DNA from: Cladocopium goreaui
Lineage: Eukaryota; Sar; Dinophyceae; Suessiales; Symbiodiniaceae
Reading direction: 5' to 3'
Length of the DNA: 64,000 nt
NCBI GenBank assembly: GCA_947184155.2
Contig: CAMXCT020001132.1
Coordinates: 51,718-115,717 of the forward strand
The notes beneath the pieces were generated by a model. That model saw only the letters and a program-made list of their open reading frames with translations. It did no database searches and was not told the origin of the DNA. The first letter of the stretch is position 1. Each line of letters opens with the position of its first letter. The position numbers were made by a program, and so were the translations under genes. Below, piece after piece: positions 35,942 to 46,302 of this stretch.

Positions 35942-36185
35942 CTTGCAGAATCTGTTTGAAATGTATTTAGTGATGTCTGGTGATATCTGGTGTCGGGAAG
36001 ATGGAGACATCTTGCGGCTGGAAATGGCAGTGGACTCTATATGCGAAATGTTCCAGGCGCAGCCGCTCTGATCAAACAACTCTATCGGCCTGCATGATGA
36101 AAAGGAAATTACATGGATGAATCTAAAGCAGTATCCTTTTTGACTGTTCCCCGATGTTCATCTTCAACTAGTTTGGTAGCTTTAC

Positions 36186-36257
36186 ACTGGCAAGCATTGC
36201 TTTGGCAGCCAGTAAAGCTGGTGAAACCACAAATGACTTCGGAACTCTTTGAATTTC
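36186..36257 (-). CDS. coding-like segment, frame ambiguous
   Basis: A TGTACAG/G acceptor and /GTAAAG donor bound 72 nt. Two frames are open: EIQRVPKSFVVSPALLAAKA in phase 0 and KFKEFRSHLWFHQLYWLPKQ in the phase that continues the upstream exon. Confidence 0.4.
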
Positions 36258-36297
36258 CTGTACAACGTTAAGAGTTCTCTCCCTCTTTGCGGCTCAC

Positions 36298-36392
36298 AGA
36301 AATTCACAAGTTTCTTTTCTCTCATCTTTGGACTTCATAGTTTGAAGTAAAGTCAGGACATCATCGATCTCTTGCGACAATTCCTGCGACTC
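36298..36392 (-). CDS. probable exon, coiled-coil-like
   Basis: Reads ESQELSQEIDDVLTLLQTMK, then SKDERKETCEFL, to a strong /GTGAGC donor. Acceptor CGCCAG/G. Heptad-like leucines suggest a coiled coil. Confidence 0.55.
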
Positions 36393-36599
36393 CTGGCGCA
36401 CCGCAATACTGCACCACCATTCATCTGATCTCATCAGTCCTTGTGGTATTTTTTGGTGGCTATGCAATTCTTGAAATTCAATTGAGAGGAAGAAGCATGC
36501 AAGTGGATTGCATTTGGGGCATGGCGGAACCTCAGCACGAGCAAAGCAGTGCTCTTGGAATTGACTGCAAATGCCACCCGTCCAAGTTAATTGCCCGGA

Positions 36600-36760
36600 C
36601 TATTCTTCGAAGCAGCATGTACTGTCTAGACCAAAAAGCGTGGAATTTGTGGAATCATCAAACTTTAAATGGTCAATCTCAGGGCTCTCCATCATGGCCA
36701 TCACGCCTCTGTCTCGAGTGGTTTCCAATGCCCCAAGCTTGGGAAAGCATTCGGCTCTGT
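36600..36760 (-). CDS. coding-like segment
   Basis: Reads ALETTRDRGVMAMMESPEID, then HLKFDDSTNSTLFGLDST, to a stop at 36600. A second minus frame overlaps upstream (AEASAFTEPNAFPSLGHW). The plus strand is also open across the region, so strand is likely but not certain. Confidence 0.4.
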
Positions 36761-37093
36761 GAAAGCAGAGGCCTCGGCAAATTTGGCTTTGGTCAATGGT
36801 CCAATGGTCCAATGGCCAATAGCTTCCCGTGAAACCAACACATTCTAGTCTACTGCCAGCTATATCATCTATATCTAATTGCGATGTTAGATATGTTACC
36901 AGACATGCTCAGAAGCTAAGATATCCTCTCTGTATCTCTATGTGAGAATACCAAGGAGAGGCGACACCTTCGTCTAAGAACACGAGAAGTCGAGAAGGTT
37001 TGCCTATGTGTTTGTACGTAGTATGCATCAACAAACATCATCCTGAGGTTACGTGATCACTCTAAGAGAATGATTTTTCAAGTGTGCTGAAAG

Positions 37094-37190
37094 CTATTTG
37101 AGTGGCGCAAACCGCACTACATATGAGCTTGCCAGGAAACTCTCCGAGGGATTCATGTGTCTGCCAAAGTCCAACTCGAAATTCTTCGTT
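37094..37190 (-). CDS. coding-like segment
   Basis: Reads FPTKNFELDFGRHMNPSESF, then LASSYVVRFAPLK, to a stop. A possible acceptor (AACGAAG) precedes. Downstream of the well-bounded exon at 37246-37345. Confidence 0.4.
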
Positions 37191-37245
37191 GGAAAGTTAG
37201 CACATGTTAACACATGTTTGCACATGTTTGCACATAAAGCATTAC

Positions 37246-37345
37246 CAGCCAACATCTTCGCATAACAACATCCTTGCATTAGCCTGAATGCATCCACCCA
37301 ACATGATGCTGCCTCTCGTTCGCACGGGGAGTCTTCATTCCAGGC
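37246..37345 (-). CDS. probable internal exon
   Basis: A GGGGAAG/G acceptor and GCTG/GTAATG donor bound 33 codons plus one base. Reads AWNEDSPCEREAASCWVDAF, then RLMQGCCYAKMLA. Cysteine-rich. Confidence 0.55.
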
Positions 37346-38120
37346 CTTCCCCCACCGCAAAAGCAAGAGGACCAGAAAAAGGTAGTAAACAAAGCCCTGT
37401 CATGCCCAGTCTCTCTTTCAGATCTGTGTTCATAATATGTTACGAAAGTGTGTACTGATTTATACATCCCGTGCTAGTTTAGACTTGCAGCCATTAGCAG
37501 TAGCAGCCACGGGCAGCCACCCCAACAAATCAAGTACTTATGCCCGAGATTGCCAGACATGCACCATAATTCAATAATGCTGAACCATCCTTGCACAGAC
37601 TCCACTAGAAGCCGAGATTATCCAGCATCTTGATGAGCCAAGGGCAATAAACAAAAGAAAAGATAATAAAAGTTTTGATAAAAGTAAATTGAAGAAAAAT
37701 CGAGAAATTCGTCGAGAAACTTCTCTGAAAAATCTTTCGGCGCAGTGGACTTGTAAGGACCAATTCAGCGGAGTTGGATAACGAAAGATCCTAGAGAAAC
37801 CGCTAAATGATCTAAATGTACTATATATGTAAAGCATATGTAAAGCGAAGGCCCGGAGATGCAAAATGAAAGAAGCTTAAGTGAAGATTGTAAAAAGTGC
37901 AGGATGTAAGATCAGAACGCGTAAGGAAGCAGTATACAACTAGTTGCATTAGAATTCTTCCAATGAAACTGGAATCCCTTAGCCAGGCAAAGTTCAAATC
38001 GGAAAGAAACAATTCCAATCACGAAACTCACCATCACCTGGTCAAGCATCCCCTTATGACTTCGAAAACGAAACCAGTCAAAAGTATTCAAACAAATAAT
38101 CAAACAACGCCACACTTGAC
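37346..38120. other. intron-like or intergenic
   Basis: AT-rich between about 37,600 and 38,100 with no coding-like frame. Confidence 0.4.
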
Positions 38121-38213
38121 CTCCGGCCATGCTGGATGTTGGTCCGCCTGGGTCCTAACCGTGTCATCCAGCACTGAGCCCCACGATGGGCCTGGCAATA
38201 TGCGGGAGGAAAA
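38121..38213 (-). CDS. probable internal exon
   Basis: Exactly 31 codons. A CTTTTCACAG acceptor with a good pyrimidine run and /GTCAAG donor. Reads FSSRILPGPSWGSVLDDTVR, then TQADQHPAWPE. Confidence 0.5.
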
Positions 38214-38243
38214 CTGTGAAAAGACTACCTTGGCTGATCTTGA

Positions 38244-38319
38244 CTGATGCCAGCTGATGCCAGCTGATGCCAGCTGATGCCAGCTGATGCCAGCTGATGC
38301 CAGCTGATGCCAGCTGATC
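38244..38319 (+). repeat. decamer array, CAGCTGATGC
   Basis: Six exact in-register copies at 38251-38310 with partial copies on both sides. Lies immediately upstream (minus strand) of the exon at 38121-38213, so it would be intronic. Confidence 0.97.
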
Positions 38320-38363
38320 TGATTTGCTTGCATGTCCTATTCAACCTATTCCCAAATGCTCAC

Positions 38364-38450
38364 TCTGTCCTCGCCATGCCTTGCGATATTTTGTGTTGGA
38401 TTGAGACAAGCTCCCGCTGCAACCGGCGAAGCTCCTGTTGCAATGCAAAC
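38364..38450 (-). CDS. probable exon, coiled-coil-like
   Basis: A TTGGAAG/G acceptor and /GTGAGC donor. Reads FALQQELRRLQRELVSIQHK, then ISQGMARTE, a regular heptad. The plus strand is also open (38,332-38,529), but the splice sites and heptads favour minus. Confidence 0.5.
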
Positions 38451-38565
38451 CTTCCAAGACTCTTTAGAAGTTGAAAGAACTCCAAGCAGGGTTATTCAAA
38501 CAATGGCTGTCTGTTATTCCAACTCCTGACAAGGATAGACTTACAACATGGAGCAAGTGACAGAC

Positions 38566-38936
38566 TCAGGTCCTCCGAAATTGAAGAAGGCTTGGAAATC
38601 TTCGCAAGGCACAGGTTTCGAACAGGCAATGCAGCTCAAGTCTGTGTATTTTGCAGACAGTATGCATCTTGCCAGCCTTCTCATGCATAGACTCAACACG
38701 TGAGCCAGGTTCCAAAGAGTCAATCACGTCAAACATATTTGGGGCCTCACTGTCTGACTCGGAATGGGCATTCAATGGCAAAGGATGTCTGTTGCCAATG
38801 GGTTTGCTGGTCACTTCACGTATTGCCAAGAAACTACAATTTGTCCCTTGCAACCTCTGAGGAAACTGCGTAGCAACTTTCAAGTCGAAGTGGTGCAGGC
38901 CAGTGGTTGAGGCTTTCGAGGCTGATTCCTTTGGCT
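38566..38936 (-). CDS. large exon, unknown protein
   Basis: About 122 codons from a GTGTGCAG acceptor to a stop at 38566. Reads ESASKASTTGLHHFDLKVAT, then FLAIREVTSKPIGNRHPLPL, then SEAPNMFDVIDSLEPGSRVE, then MHEKAGKMHTVCKIHRLELH. The mix of polar and hydrophobic residues and the length make this one of the best coding stretches in the window. The last about 25 codons may be intron read-through. No family recognised. Confidence 0.6.
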
Positions 38937-39024
38937 CTGCACACAGACAACAAGAAAAACGTTTCAAACAACACATCAAGAAAGCCTGAAATATGTTCAC
39001 ATAGATTCACATAGACTCACTGAT

Positions 39025-39439
39025 TCACACAGTAATTATCAGCAAGCCTGGGCTTTTCCTCATGGACTGCCTGACGTTGCGTTCAGAGGCTGGCTCTACA
39101 TAAGGCAGGAACTGCTTGTTTGCCCGAGAGTTTGGGATTTCGAGATAGGTTGCAGGAACACTTGTCATGAATCGCATGATCCGCAATTTTCTTTCGGGTC
39201 TTGGCAAATTGCCTCACCGAGCTTGTCGCCAAAGGGGAGCCCAACCTTGATTTTGTCGATTTTGTGAAGAGCTGACCACGGCCGCCCGTGCAAGGTTCAA
39301 CGAAAAGTGGTAAATCATTCGGTGAATCAATAGGATCAATAGGATGTTGAGTTCTTTCATGCTCTTTCTTTCGAGTGACAAAGGCTCTGAAGGAACATCC
39401 AATGTCCTGGCTGAACCGCACTACGCCCTCCGAAGGCAC
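39025..39439 (-). CDS. coding-like segment, two frames
   Basis: The upstream frame reads GVVRFSQDIGCSFRAFVTRK, then PNDLPLFVEPCTGGRGQLF, then SVRQFAKTRKK. The downstream frame (from about 39,207) reads PRPERKLRIMRFMTSVPATY, then YVEPASERNVRQSMRKSPGL, to a stop at 39025. A frame change or small intron lies near 39,200. Confidence 0.45.
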
Positions 39440-39548
39440 AAGAATGGTTGGAGATGTTGGAGACTTGAGTCATTAAACCGGATGCCGGACGAGAATACTT
39501 GAAATGAATTGAAATGAACCAAACATGTTTGCATTATTTTGCATTCAG

Positions 39549-39645
39549 AAGGACACCAGGCCTCATCAACCGTGAATCCGCTGATGCATTTCGCACTCTT
39601 GCTCCCATCTCAGAGCTTTGTCTTGACCGAGCCTGTCAGTGCGCA
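39549..39645 (+). CDS. exon-like segment, strand ambiguous
   Basis: On plus it is bounded by GCATTCAG/ and /GTGAGG and reads RTPGLINRESADAFRTLAPI. On minus the same stretch is open between ACTGACAG/G and /GTTGAT (reads LGQDKALRWEQECEMHQRIH). One of the two is a shadow. Neighbours are minus. Confidence 0.35.
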
Positions 39646-39935
39646 GTGAGGCATCACGTTGATGGGAAATGCACCTCCGCTACATTCCAATCCAATTCCA
39701 ATACTCTGATTGTAAATGATATTGCTGGCTGACAAGAGCCCTGACCAAGGGCTGAACAGGAGAGTGAGATGCATCCAGCTTCACACCAGACGCCTCGTGC
39801 CAATGGCTCCACACAAAGCCGCGGGTGTGGCCAACAGGACGGTAAAGCCAGGCATTTCTTGTCCAAGGCACAGCAAAGTCAAAGTACCAGCATCGAGCGT
39901 GAGTTGAGACAGAGAGAGAGGGAGAGAGAGATAGG

Positions 39936-39990
39936 TAGATGGATGGATGGATCGATGGATGGACGGAGGGATGGATAGAGACATAGATGG
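39936..39990 (+). repeat. GATG microsatellite
   Basis: GATGGATGGATGGATC runs with interruptions, preceded by an AGAG purine run. Confidence 0.9.
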
Positions 39991-40085
39991 ATAGTCCACA
40001 ACAACCATGGCAAATTTGGCCACGAGTGCGTTCCAGCCCATTCTTCTCAAAAATGCGATTTTTGACAACTCTGAATTAGTTCGAC

Positions 40086-40421
40086 TTGGCTGCCAGCGCG
40101 CCTTCGCTGGCACCCGCGCTTTCGATTGTGCCCATCTGCAGTGTCGCCGCCCAAGGCGAAGTCTTTGGTATCCTTGGCATCCTTCATAGAATCCTTGATC
40201 TCTTTGGTCCAGCCTTTGGTCTCCGTGTGACAAACCTTGTGACAATCTTTGGTATCTTTCCTGTTCGTGACATCTTTCCTCTTCGTACCTCAGCTTTGAA
40301 GCTGTTTCAAGATTTGCAAAGCTTCTGGAACGAAGATTCTGAGGACATTTACACTTCGAGTATGGACATTGTGCACTACCAAGCCAGCCCACAAAAAACT
40401 ACACGGTCCGATTCTTTTTGA
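40086..40421. other. repeat-rich open block, coding status unclear
   Basis: CTTTGGTATC/CTTGGCATCC phrases repeat between about 40,160 and 40,260 and leave several frames open on both strands. The minus strand gives a Lys/Asp/Thr-rich peptide (KDTKDCHKVCHTETKGWTKE). This could be a low-complexity exon or a decayed repeat. Confidence 0.3.
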
Positions 40422-40579
40422 AAGTTGCGTTATCTTATATAATCTTATATTATAATAGTCTTATTGTAAGCACCAAGCTTGGCTTTGGGCCTTTTGCCTG
40501 GGCTGACCTCAAGAGCACCAAATAAGCGATGCAATGCGGGTGCAAAGATCGAGACATTAAAATAACTCCGTGATGCCCT

Positions 40580-40696
40580 TCAAAGATTTTCAGAGAATTT
40601 CCATTTTCTGCGTGGGTAGAAAAGCCTGTCACGAAATGTGTGAAGCTGCCACTTGCTAAAAACACCGAGCCCCTCGCAAAGGAGCCGTTCATTTTC
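40580..40696 (-). CDS. probable exon
   Basis: CACTTTTTCAG/G is a textbook acceptor. It is followed by 38 codons to a stop, reading ENERLLCEGLGVFSKWQLHT, then FRDRLFYPRRKWKFSENL. A further open stretch at about 40,465-40,560 (reads FAPALHRLFGALE before a GT) may be the next exon. Confidence 0.55.
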   Translation of the reverse strand, partial: ENERLLCEGLGVFSKWQLHTFRDRLFYPRRKWKFSENL

Positions 40697-41889
40697 CTGA
40701 AAAAGTGCAAAGCAAGGGACAAGTGCTGGAGTCATCTGGAGTCTAGGCGCGGCTAGGTGTGAAACAAGTGAAGGGTTCGAAAGAGCTTGAGCGGTTCAGA
40801 ATTCTGAGGATGTAGCAATCTCTTGGGCGACATGCTGACACTGCGGGCAGCTAGGTCAGGCGGAGCCGTCTGCACCGCTGCGGTTTGCCTCGACAAGGAA
40901 GGATTGGGAAGCAAGCAAACAAAGAGAATGAACATTTCAAGAGAATGAGAAGCGGGCAACAGGGACACAATTCGCCGGAAACACACGACCCCGCGCTTTG
41001 CCAGAAATGCACAGTGGATGATTTGGGGATTTCGCGGGCACCGTACTCTTGCGAGCATGTTGACATTGCCATGAACTATAATCAAACTACTCCAACCATG
41101 GCGTGAAACCTTAAAGCAATTTCAAGTTTTGTCATAGAGTACCCCAATCTGTTGCAAGTAACTTGCAGAAATGGTGTCCTCCAGGTCAGTACAGGCGAGG
41201 GCTGAAGTCACAGGAATTTTCTTCAATGCGGACAAATCGCTTGCGGAAAAGTCGCCACGACGCGGTCACAGCAGGGTCACAGTCACAGCAATCTATAATA
41301 ATCTATAAATAACACAGGTGGATTGCCTCCATATGAAGGATATAAGGTACCAGCGTAACGAACACTAGAGAGCCCACCCCTCGCACTGCACACTACTGCT
41401 CTGCGCTACCCAGCACTACTTTGTAGTGCAAAACCATCAAGTAAACAAAGATGAACCTCCCTGTCACCCGAAAGAGGACATAGGGCATGGCCGAAGGGAC
41501 GTTTCCCCCATATAAGCTCATTATGCTGAAAAACAACTCACCAAATACTATAGTCATCCAAGGACCCAAGGAAATACATGGATTTGACCCCCAAAACACC
41601 CTGAAACCACTCAACAAAAAACAAATATCATAGGTACGGCCACAACTGCTGCGACCCCCTCAAAACCTTCGTCTAACGGATTAAAGCAAAACCAAAAAAG
41701 CCGCCACGACTTTGAGCCAATCAAAACCCTTGACTGTACGGGATCTGCCTCTCCCCTGAGTGGCACTGAGTGGGACTATCCTTCGACAGGAGCATCAACT
41801 AGATCAAGTTGGCATAGACTCAAGACAGAAAAACACACGAAGAATCGACAAAAAGGAGATGACATGGAGATGACATGGAGATGACATGC
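40697..41889. other. no confident gene
   Basis: Both strands carry short open stretches (for example plus 40,885-41,106) without clear borders. A GTCACAG phrase repeats at 41,268-41,290. Confidence 0.4.
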
Positions 41890-42004
41890 CTTGCATCTTT
41901 GCCCCACAGTCCTGGATAGAGAGATAGCGCTGCAGTACCGAAAGCTGTGGAGGTTTGAGCGCAAAGACCTTCTCGAAGTTCGCAGGTTGCCGAGCACTTT
42001 CAAC
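41890..42004 (-). CDS. probable exon with a GC donor
   Basis: A GGGCTCAG/G acceptor. 38 codons read VESARQPANFEKVFALKPPQ, then LSVLQRYLSIQDCGAKMQ. The coding character ends at AAG/GCATGT, which would be a GC donor. GC-AG introns are a known feature of dinoflagellate genes. Unknown family. Confidence 0.5.
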
Positions 42005-42065
42005 CTGAGCCCACCAAGGAACTGCCCAGGAAGAACAGGGAACCCAGACCATCACCTATGATGAC

Positions 42066-42170
42066 CTATGTAAGTTTGTGGCGCCATCATGCCTATGTGC
42101 AATCACCTCCAACACCTTGGAATTCTTGGAATATCCACAGGCCATGTATGCAAGCCATAGCCAACGTCCG
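42066..42170 (-). CDS. coding-like segment
   Basis: Reads RWLWLAYMACGYSKNSKVLE, then VIAHRHDGATNLHR, to a /GTCATC donor. No acceptor identified. The plus strand is open as well. Confidence 0.4.
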
Positions 42171-42239
42171 TCAAAAAATTATAGAAAAATCCTTTGTCAG
42201 AGAATCCATTGTCTCAAAATGTCTCAAAGCTGTCGTGCC

Positions 42240-42362
42240 CTAATTTTGCAAGGGCACGGCCTCAGATGGAACTGGGTCTGCAGATCGGAGATCGTTCGAA
42301 GGGTCTCCACTTTCTTTGGCCTGCACGCAGTCATCGCATCGAACGCAGAAAATTGCAACTTG
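42240..42362 (-). CDS. probable 3'-terminal exon
   Basis: From a TCCCAG acceptor, 40 codons to a TAG. Reads QVAIFCVRCDDCVQAKESGD, then LRSADPVPSEAVPLQN. The C-x2-C-x2-C arrangement is visible but matches no family I can name. Confidence 0.5.
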   Translation of the reverse strand, partial: QVAIFCVRCDDCVQAKESGDPSNDLRSADPVPSEAVPLQN

Positions 42363-44155
42363 CTGGGAGCTCACCTTCGCATTTCTAGCAAGTTGTTGAT
42401 TAGTCTTCATCTTGGTGTCCTTCTACCACCCCGAACTTACAGTAGCCCTCGGTGGCCTTCGCGTCTTCTGAACTCTCCTATCTTCTCGCCCCCTGTCCTC
42501 CCTCGGATCCTATTTTTCTTCCCACAAGTTCTCGTGGTCAGAGAAGTTGCTGTACCATGCTGTACCCATATCCTCATCTTATCAGTCAAACAAAACCTTA
42601 GAGTCCAAGGAATTGCACTTCAAGATCCTGTCTCAAGTCTTTTGTGAAAATCACTTCAGATCGCTTTTGCTATCGCTCCACTCTACACAAGGAGAAAACA
42701 GTTTGCATCAAATCTGCACCGTAAGCTGGGAGTGGAGAGATCGCATGAACGTGTAGATTTTGGTGCACATGATACCTTTTTGATGGGAGGGAATCTGGGG
42801 TATTCATTACAGTATTCATGGTGGCTCCGCGTGCACGTTGGCTCATGAAACGCCCGACATTTTAGTGTGGCAAACGTAGAACTTTGACAAGTGGTGATCC
42901 TGTCAAAGGCGCTTTCGGAGAGGCTAGGCACACATACTGCACTACCTTACAGATTTCCTTGCAGTGCCTTACAGTACTTAGCTGAGCACAGTAGAACAGA
43001 AGATTTGTGCGCTGGGCATGTTTGGCGGGAATCCTTGTACAACGCGTACATACACTGGATGCTTTGCCTGTGCTTTGAGGCTATGGTCTACGATTTCAGT
43101 TCGTAGATTGGAGGATATTGGAGGCATGTTTCAATGAGATTGTCAGGACATGTCAGGACACAAGCCTCTTCTGGTTCTTCCACCTGGCAAAAAATGAGGG
43201 GATTTTGGTTTGCTTTGCGCTTTCTACATTGCTGTGTCTTCTAGAAACATCCATTGCCCAGCTACAGTACTTCTTGGGATTATCCAGTTTGGTGGTTTTC
43301 ACGGCCCTTCTCCTCACGAGTCGCTTGCAAAGACCACAAATGTGACAGCAACATACAGCAACAAGATTACAAATATTACAATACCTGTACCGGCCTGCGG
43401 GCGCCACAGATGCAGCTGCGGCAAGGGTGGGAGTTCTGGCGATAGCCTGACTATTTCAGCCTCGCGCAGGTGGTAGAGACCGTGTAAGGTGACTAGGGAT
43501 CATGTGAGATGATGTGTGGGGCAACTAGTCACTACCCATCCACAAGCAAAACTATGGAGAAAGTCACAGTCCTCCCTTCCCACACCGCGGCCTCTTCGGA
43601 ACTCTCATTCGTGCCTTCAAGAGGCAAATCGAACACAGCAAATCCAGCCAAGAATGTCTCAAACAAGGCTTGAAAGACTTTCAGGGCTTACAAACAACAG
43701 AAGGGTGGCAAGTTGTGGCAGGAACACTCTGGTAGCACCCACATGCAATGCTCGCTACATCACAGTTCCCACATCCAGCGCCTTGCTTGCGACTTGAGGC
43801 TTCCAACTGTGCAGCAAACAAGTTCGGCAACACAAATTGCCAAATCAGAAAAACTTAGCAGATCTTAAGTGACCCAGGACCCTTTTTGTCAGTGGAAGCA
43901 GCGCGCTTTTCGCTGTCCAGATCGTATGGAACACAAAATCTCAAACACCCAACCAAATCACCCCAGGATCTACCAGCTTTTTGTCAACTAAAGGTGTTGC
44001 TGGGGACCGGTTCATTAATGCCTTTGTCAAGAAGTACTTCGAGGGCTCCAGCCATGAGGAGTTCCATTGGACATCACCCGAAACAGATCACAGCATCACA
44101 AAATGTTTTTTGAATTATAAACTATACAAATTGCACATGTAAGATACATAATATA
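42363..44155. other. no confident gene
   Basis: A plus-strand open stretch at 43,118-43,345 is strongly hydrophobic (LVCFALSTLLCLLE, then GLSSLVVFTALLLT) and could encode two membrane helices, but it has no splice or start support. Other open stretches are short. Confidence 0.35.
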
Positions 44156-44159
44156 CATT

Positions 44160-44315
44160 TATAAATTTAATTAGTTATATACATATATATATACAGTATT
44201 ATATATATATATTATATTATTATATTATATATATATATATTATTATATTATATATATATTATATTATTATATTATATATATATTATATTATTATATTATA
44301 TATATACATGTAAAA
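44160..44315. repeat. TATATTAT microsatellite
   Basis: Alternating TATATATA and TATTATATTA units. Confidence 0.95.
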
Positions 44316-44696
44316 TAAAAACATATAAATACCCAGTACATCACAAATACAAACTTCATCCCGTCAAAAGGCAGTCTTCTCCAATCTGCCACTTCGCAAA
44401 GTTGCTTGTGTCTCCCCTGTACCAATATGTACTAATGCAAAGTCACAGCTCCTGGTAGGTTCGAAGCAAATCGACAGAGCGCGTCACACCTCAGAGCCAC
44501 ACTCCCAGGCACGAAAGCATGATCAAAGATCCTTTTCGGGGATGGGTACAACCGGGGACAGGATGAGACAGCAAGAGAAGACCTCCTTCATTCTGAAAGG
44601 TTGAACCGGAACTAAACTAGCAGGGAAATACAATGTTTCAGAGTTTCAGATTCTTTTAAGATATTCTCAGATATTCTCACATAGTCTTGAGCTAAG

Positions 44697-44777
44697 CTAG
44701 GAACGGGCCACCAGCTCCGCTTCCTTCTGTTGACTGACTTCGCGCTCTCTTTCTAGGTCCTTGGGCGCACAGAACAT
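44697..44777 (-). CDS. probable 3'-terminal exon
   Basis: A TTGCAACAG acceptor is followed by 26 codons and TAG. Reads MFCAPKDLEREREVSQQKEA, then ELVARS, a charged helix. Confidence 0.5.
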   Translation of the reverse strand: MFCAPKDLEREREVSQQKEAELVARS

Positions 44778-44991
44778 CTGTTGCAAACATCAATTCGTGG
44801 ATTGTGTTACTTGAGAAGCCGGTCGAATCATTCACATTCTTTAAAAGTGAACAAAGAGCGGAAGAGCCAACCAGTATGAAGAAGGGCATACATAAAATAT
44901 GAATAAGGTATGAATAAGGTATGAACAATTGCAGCATGCAGCAAGAGAGCCAGGTGCGACTCAACAGTACTTTGAGTACTGCTGTACTCAC

Positions 44992-45095
44992 TGTACTCTG
45001 TCCTGCCTGCAGGCGGGAAGCCTGTTGTCCCAGCTTCTCTCTCAGGTCTTCCTGCCACGTGGCAAAGCGCAACGTTTTTGCCCTTGGGAAATCAA
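44992..45095 (-). CDS. well-bounded internal exon
   Basis: Acceptor CTTTTACAG and a perfect /GTGAGT donor enclose two bases plus 34 codons. Reads DFPRAKTLRFATWQEDLREK, then LGQQASRLQAGQST. The best splice-supported exon in the window. Unknown family. Confidence 0.65.
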
Positions 45096-45287
45096 CTGTA
45101 AAAGTCTGCCTTGAAATAGTGGGAGTCATGGTGAGTCACGGCCAAGGCATTCAATCTTCGAGCTGGCAAAAATCATGAAAGCACGGTGAGTCATGTTACT
45201 ATCATCTGTATCATAGGACGACAGAAACATGGACAGAAGCCACATTGAGCCACAATGATTACGAAATGTGAAATACAGAACAAGGCT

Positions 45288-45600
45288 TCATTCTAGTGAG
45301 AGGATGCTTTCAATAGGCAGCTCCTTGTCTCGTCGTTCTTTTGCCAGGACCTCTAGTACAGTACGATCTCAAAGTTTACAGATCCACACAGTCTCCGGCA
45401 GCATCTGGCAAACGTCAATGAACAAATTGCGCAGATGTAAAAGAATCGCATTGTCATAGAAAATATTTGTATTGTTATTATTTCTGTTCTAGGTCCAAGG
45501 TACCTTGATGAGGTTGCCAATTCTCGCCTTGTCCTGACACTGGCTGCCAATACTAAAATGTGCACAGCCTTCAGATCAACATCGCACACCAACGGATACA
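45288..45600 (-). CDS. three short coding-like segments
   Basis: (1) 45504 to about 45595 reads CDVDLKAVHILVLAASVRTR, then RELATSS, before /GTACCT. (2) 45390 to about 45440 reads HLRNLFIDVCQMLPET before /GTGTGG. (3) 45288-45350, after TACTAGAG/G, reads VLAKERRDKELPIESILSLE then stop. Same strand and order as consecutive exons. Joins not proven. Confidence 0.45.
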
Positions 45601-45652
45601 GGCATTTGGAGCATCAAGCGCTCCCTATCAGACTAGTCTTCGGTCAGCACAG

Positions 45653-45919
45653 TCACAAAGAGAGGCAAAGTAAAGAGTAAGCGTCCTCCGCAGACAGGGC
45701 TAGAAGACCAGAAGTTTGCCCATAATCTCCATGTTTACTTTGCCGACTTTGCCTGGGTGCTATGCTACAAGCCGAATCCGCTTGCAGTGATTCTAGATGC
45801 ACTCTGGCAAAGGATAAAATTGCTGTCTGCAAAAGAGTAGCTGCCGCTCCAAAGATTGTGAACCAAGGTGATGTCCTGAAATTGGTTCCTGCCGCGGCCG
45901 CTTGAAGAAACTTAAAGAG
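45653..45919 (-). CDS. large exon, Ala-rich, possibly membrane-associated
   Basis: Acceptor GCTTTTTGCAG with a clear pyrimidine run, then 88 codons to a stop. Reads LFKFLQAAAAGTNFRTSPWF, then TIFGAAATLLQTAILSFARV, then HLESLQADSACSIAPRQSRQ. The second phrase is hydrophobic enough for a membrane or buried helix. Unknown family. Confidence 0.6.
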   Translation of the reverse strand, partial: LFKFLQAAAAGTNFRTSPWFTIFGAAATLLQTAILSFARVHLESLQADSACSIAPRQSRQSKHGDYGQTSGLLALSAEDAYSLLCLSL

Positions 45920-46192
45920 CTGCAAAAAGCAGCTCAAGCATGCCACGCCTGTTCCCTCTGCGGGGACATCCTCCCTCTAGAAATTTGGCGCAGTCTTGGT
46001 TCTATGTAGGAACATTGCATGGCGCATTGTGCAGTGGGATTTTTCGAATCCGATCTTGCATCCTCCGACCTCAGTTGCATTAGATCATTAGGTATTGAGA
46101 CCGTCCTTGGAAATGCATATAGACATATATATATATACATGTATATATATATATGTATAGTATGATATGGGCTGGGTGTTTTCGGCAGTTAC

Positions 46193-46302
46193 TTTGTCCA
46201 GAAAATCCTTCTGATGAGAGTTGAAAGCGGAAAACAAGACTCAGGCAAGCGCCCGGACAGGGCACCATGCAAAGCGCATTAGATTCCACTGGAGGCTGAG
46301 CT
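46193..46302 (-). CDS. probable internal exon
   Basis: Acceptor GAATTCAG and donor /GTAACT. Reads RAQPPVESNALCMVPCPGAC, then LSLVFRFQLSSEGFSGQS. Confidence 0.45.

Noticed and set aside
45236..45265. Second spliced-leader-like match on the minus strand
   Set aside because: About 16 of 21 positions match at best; expected by chance in a window of this size.
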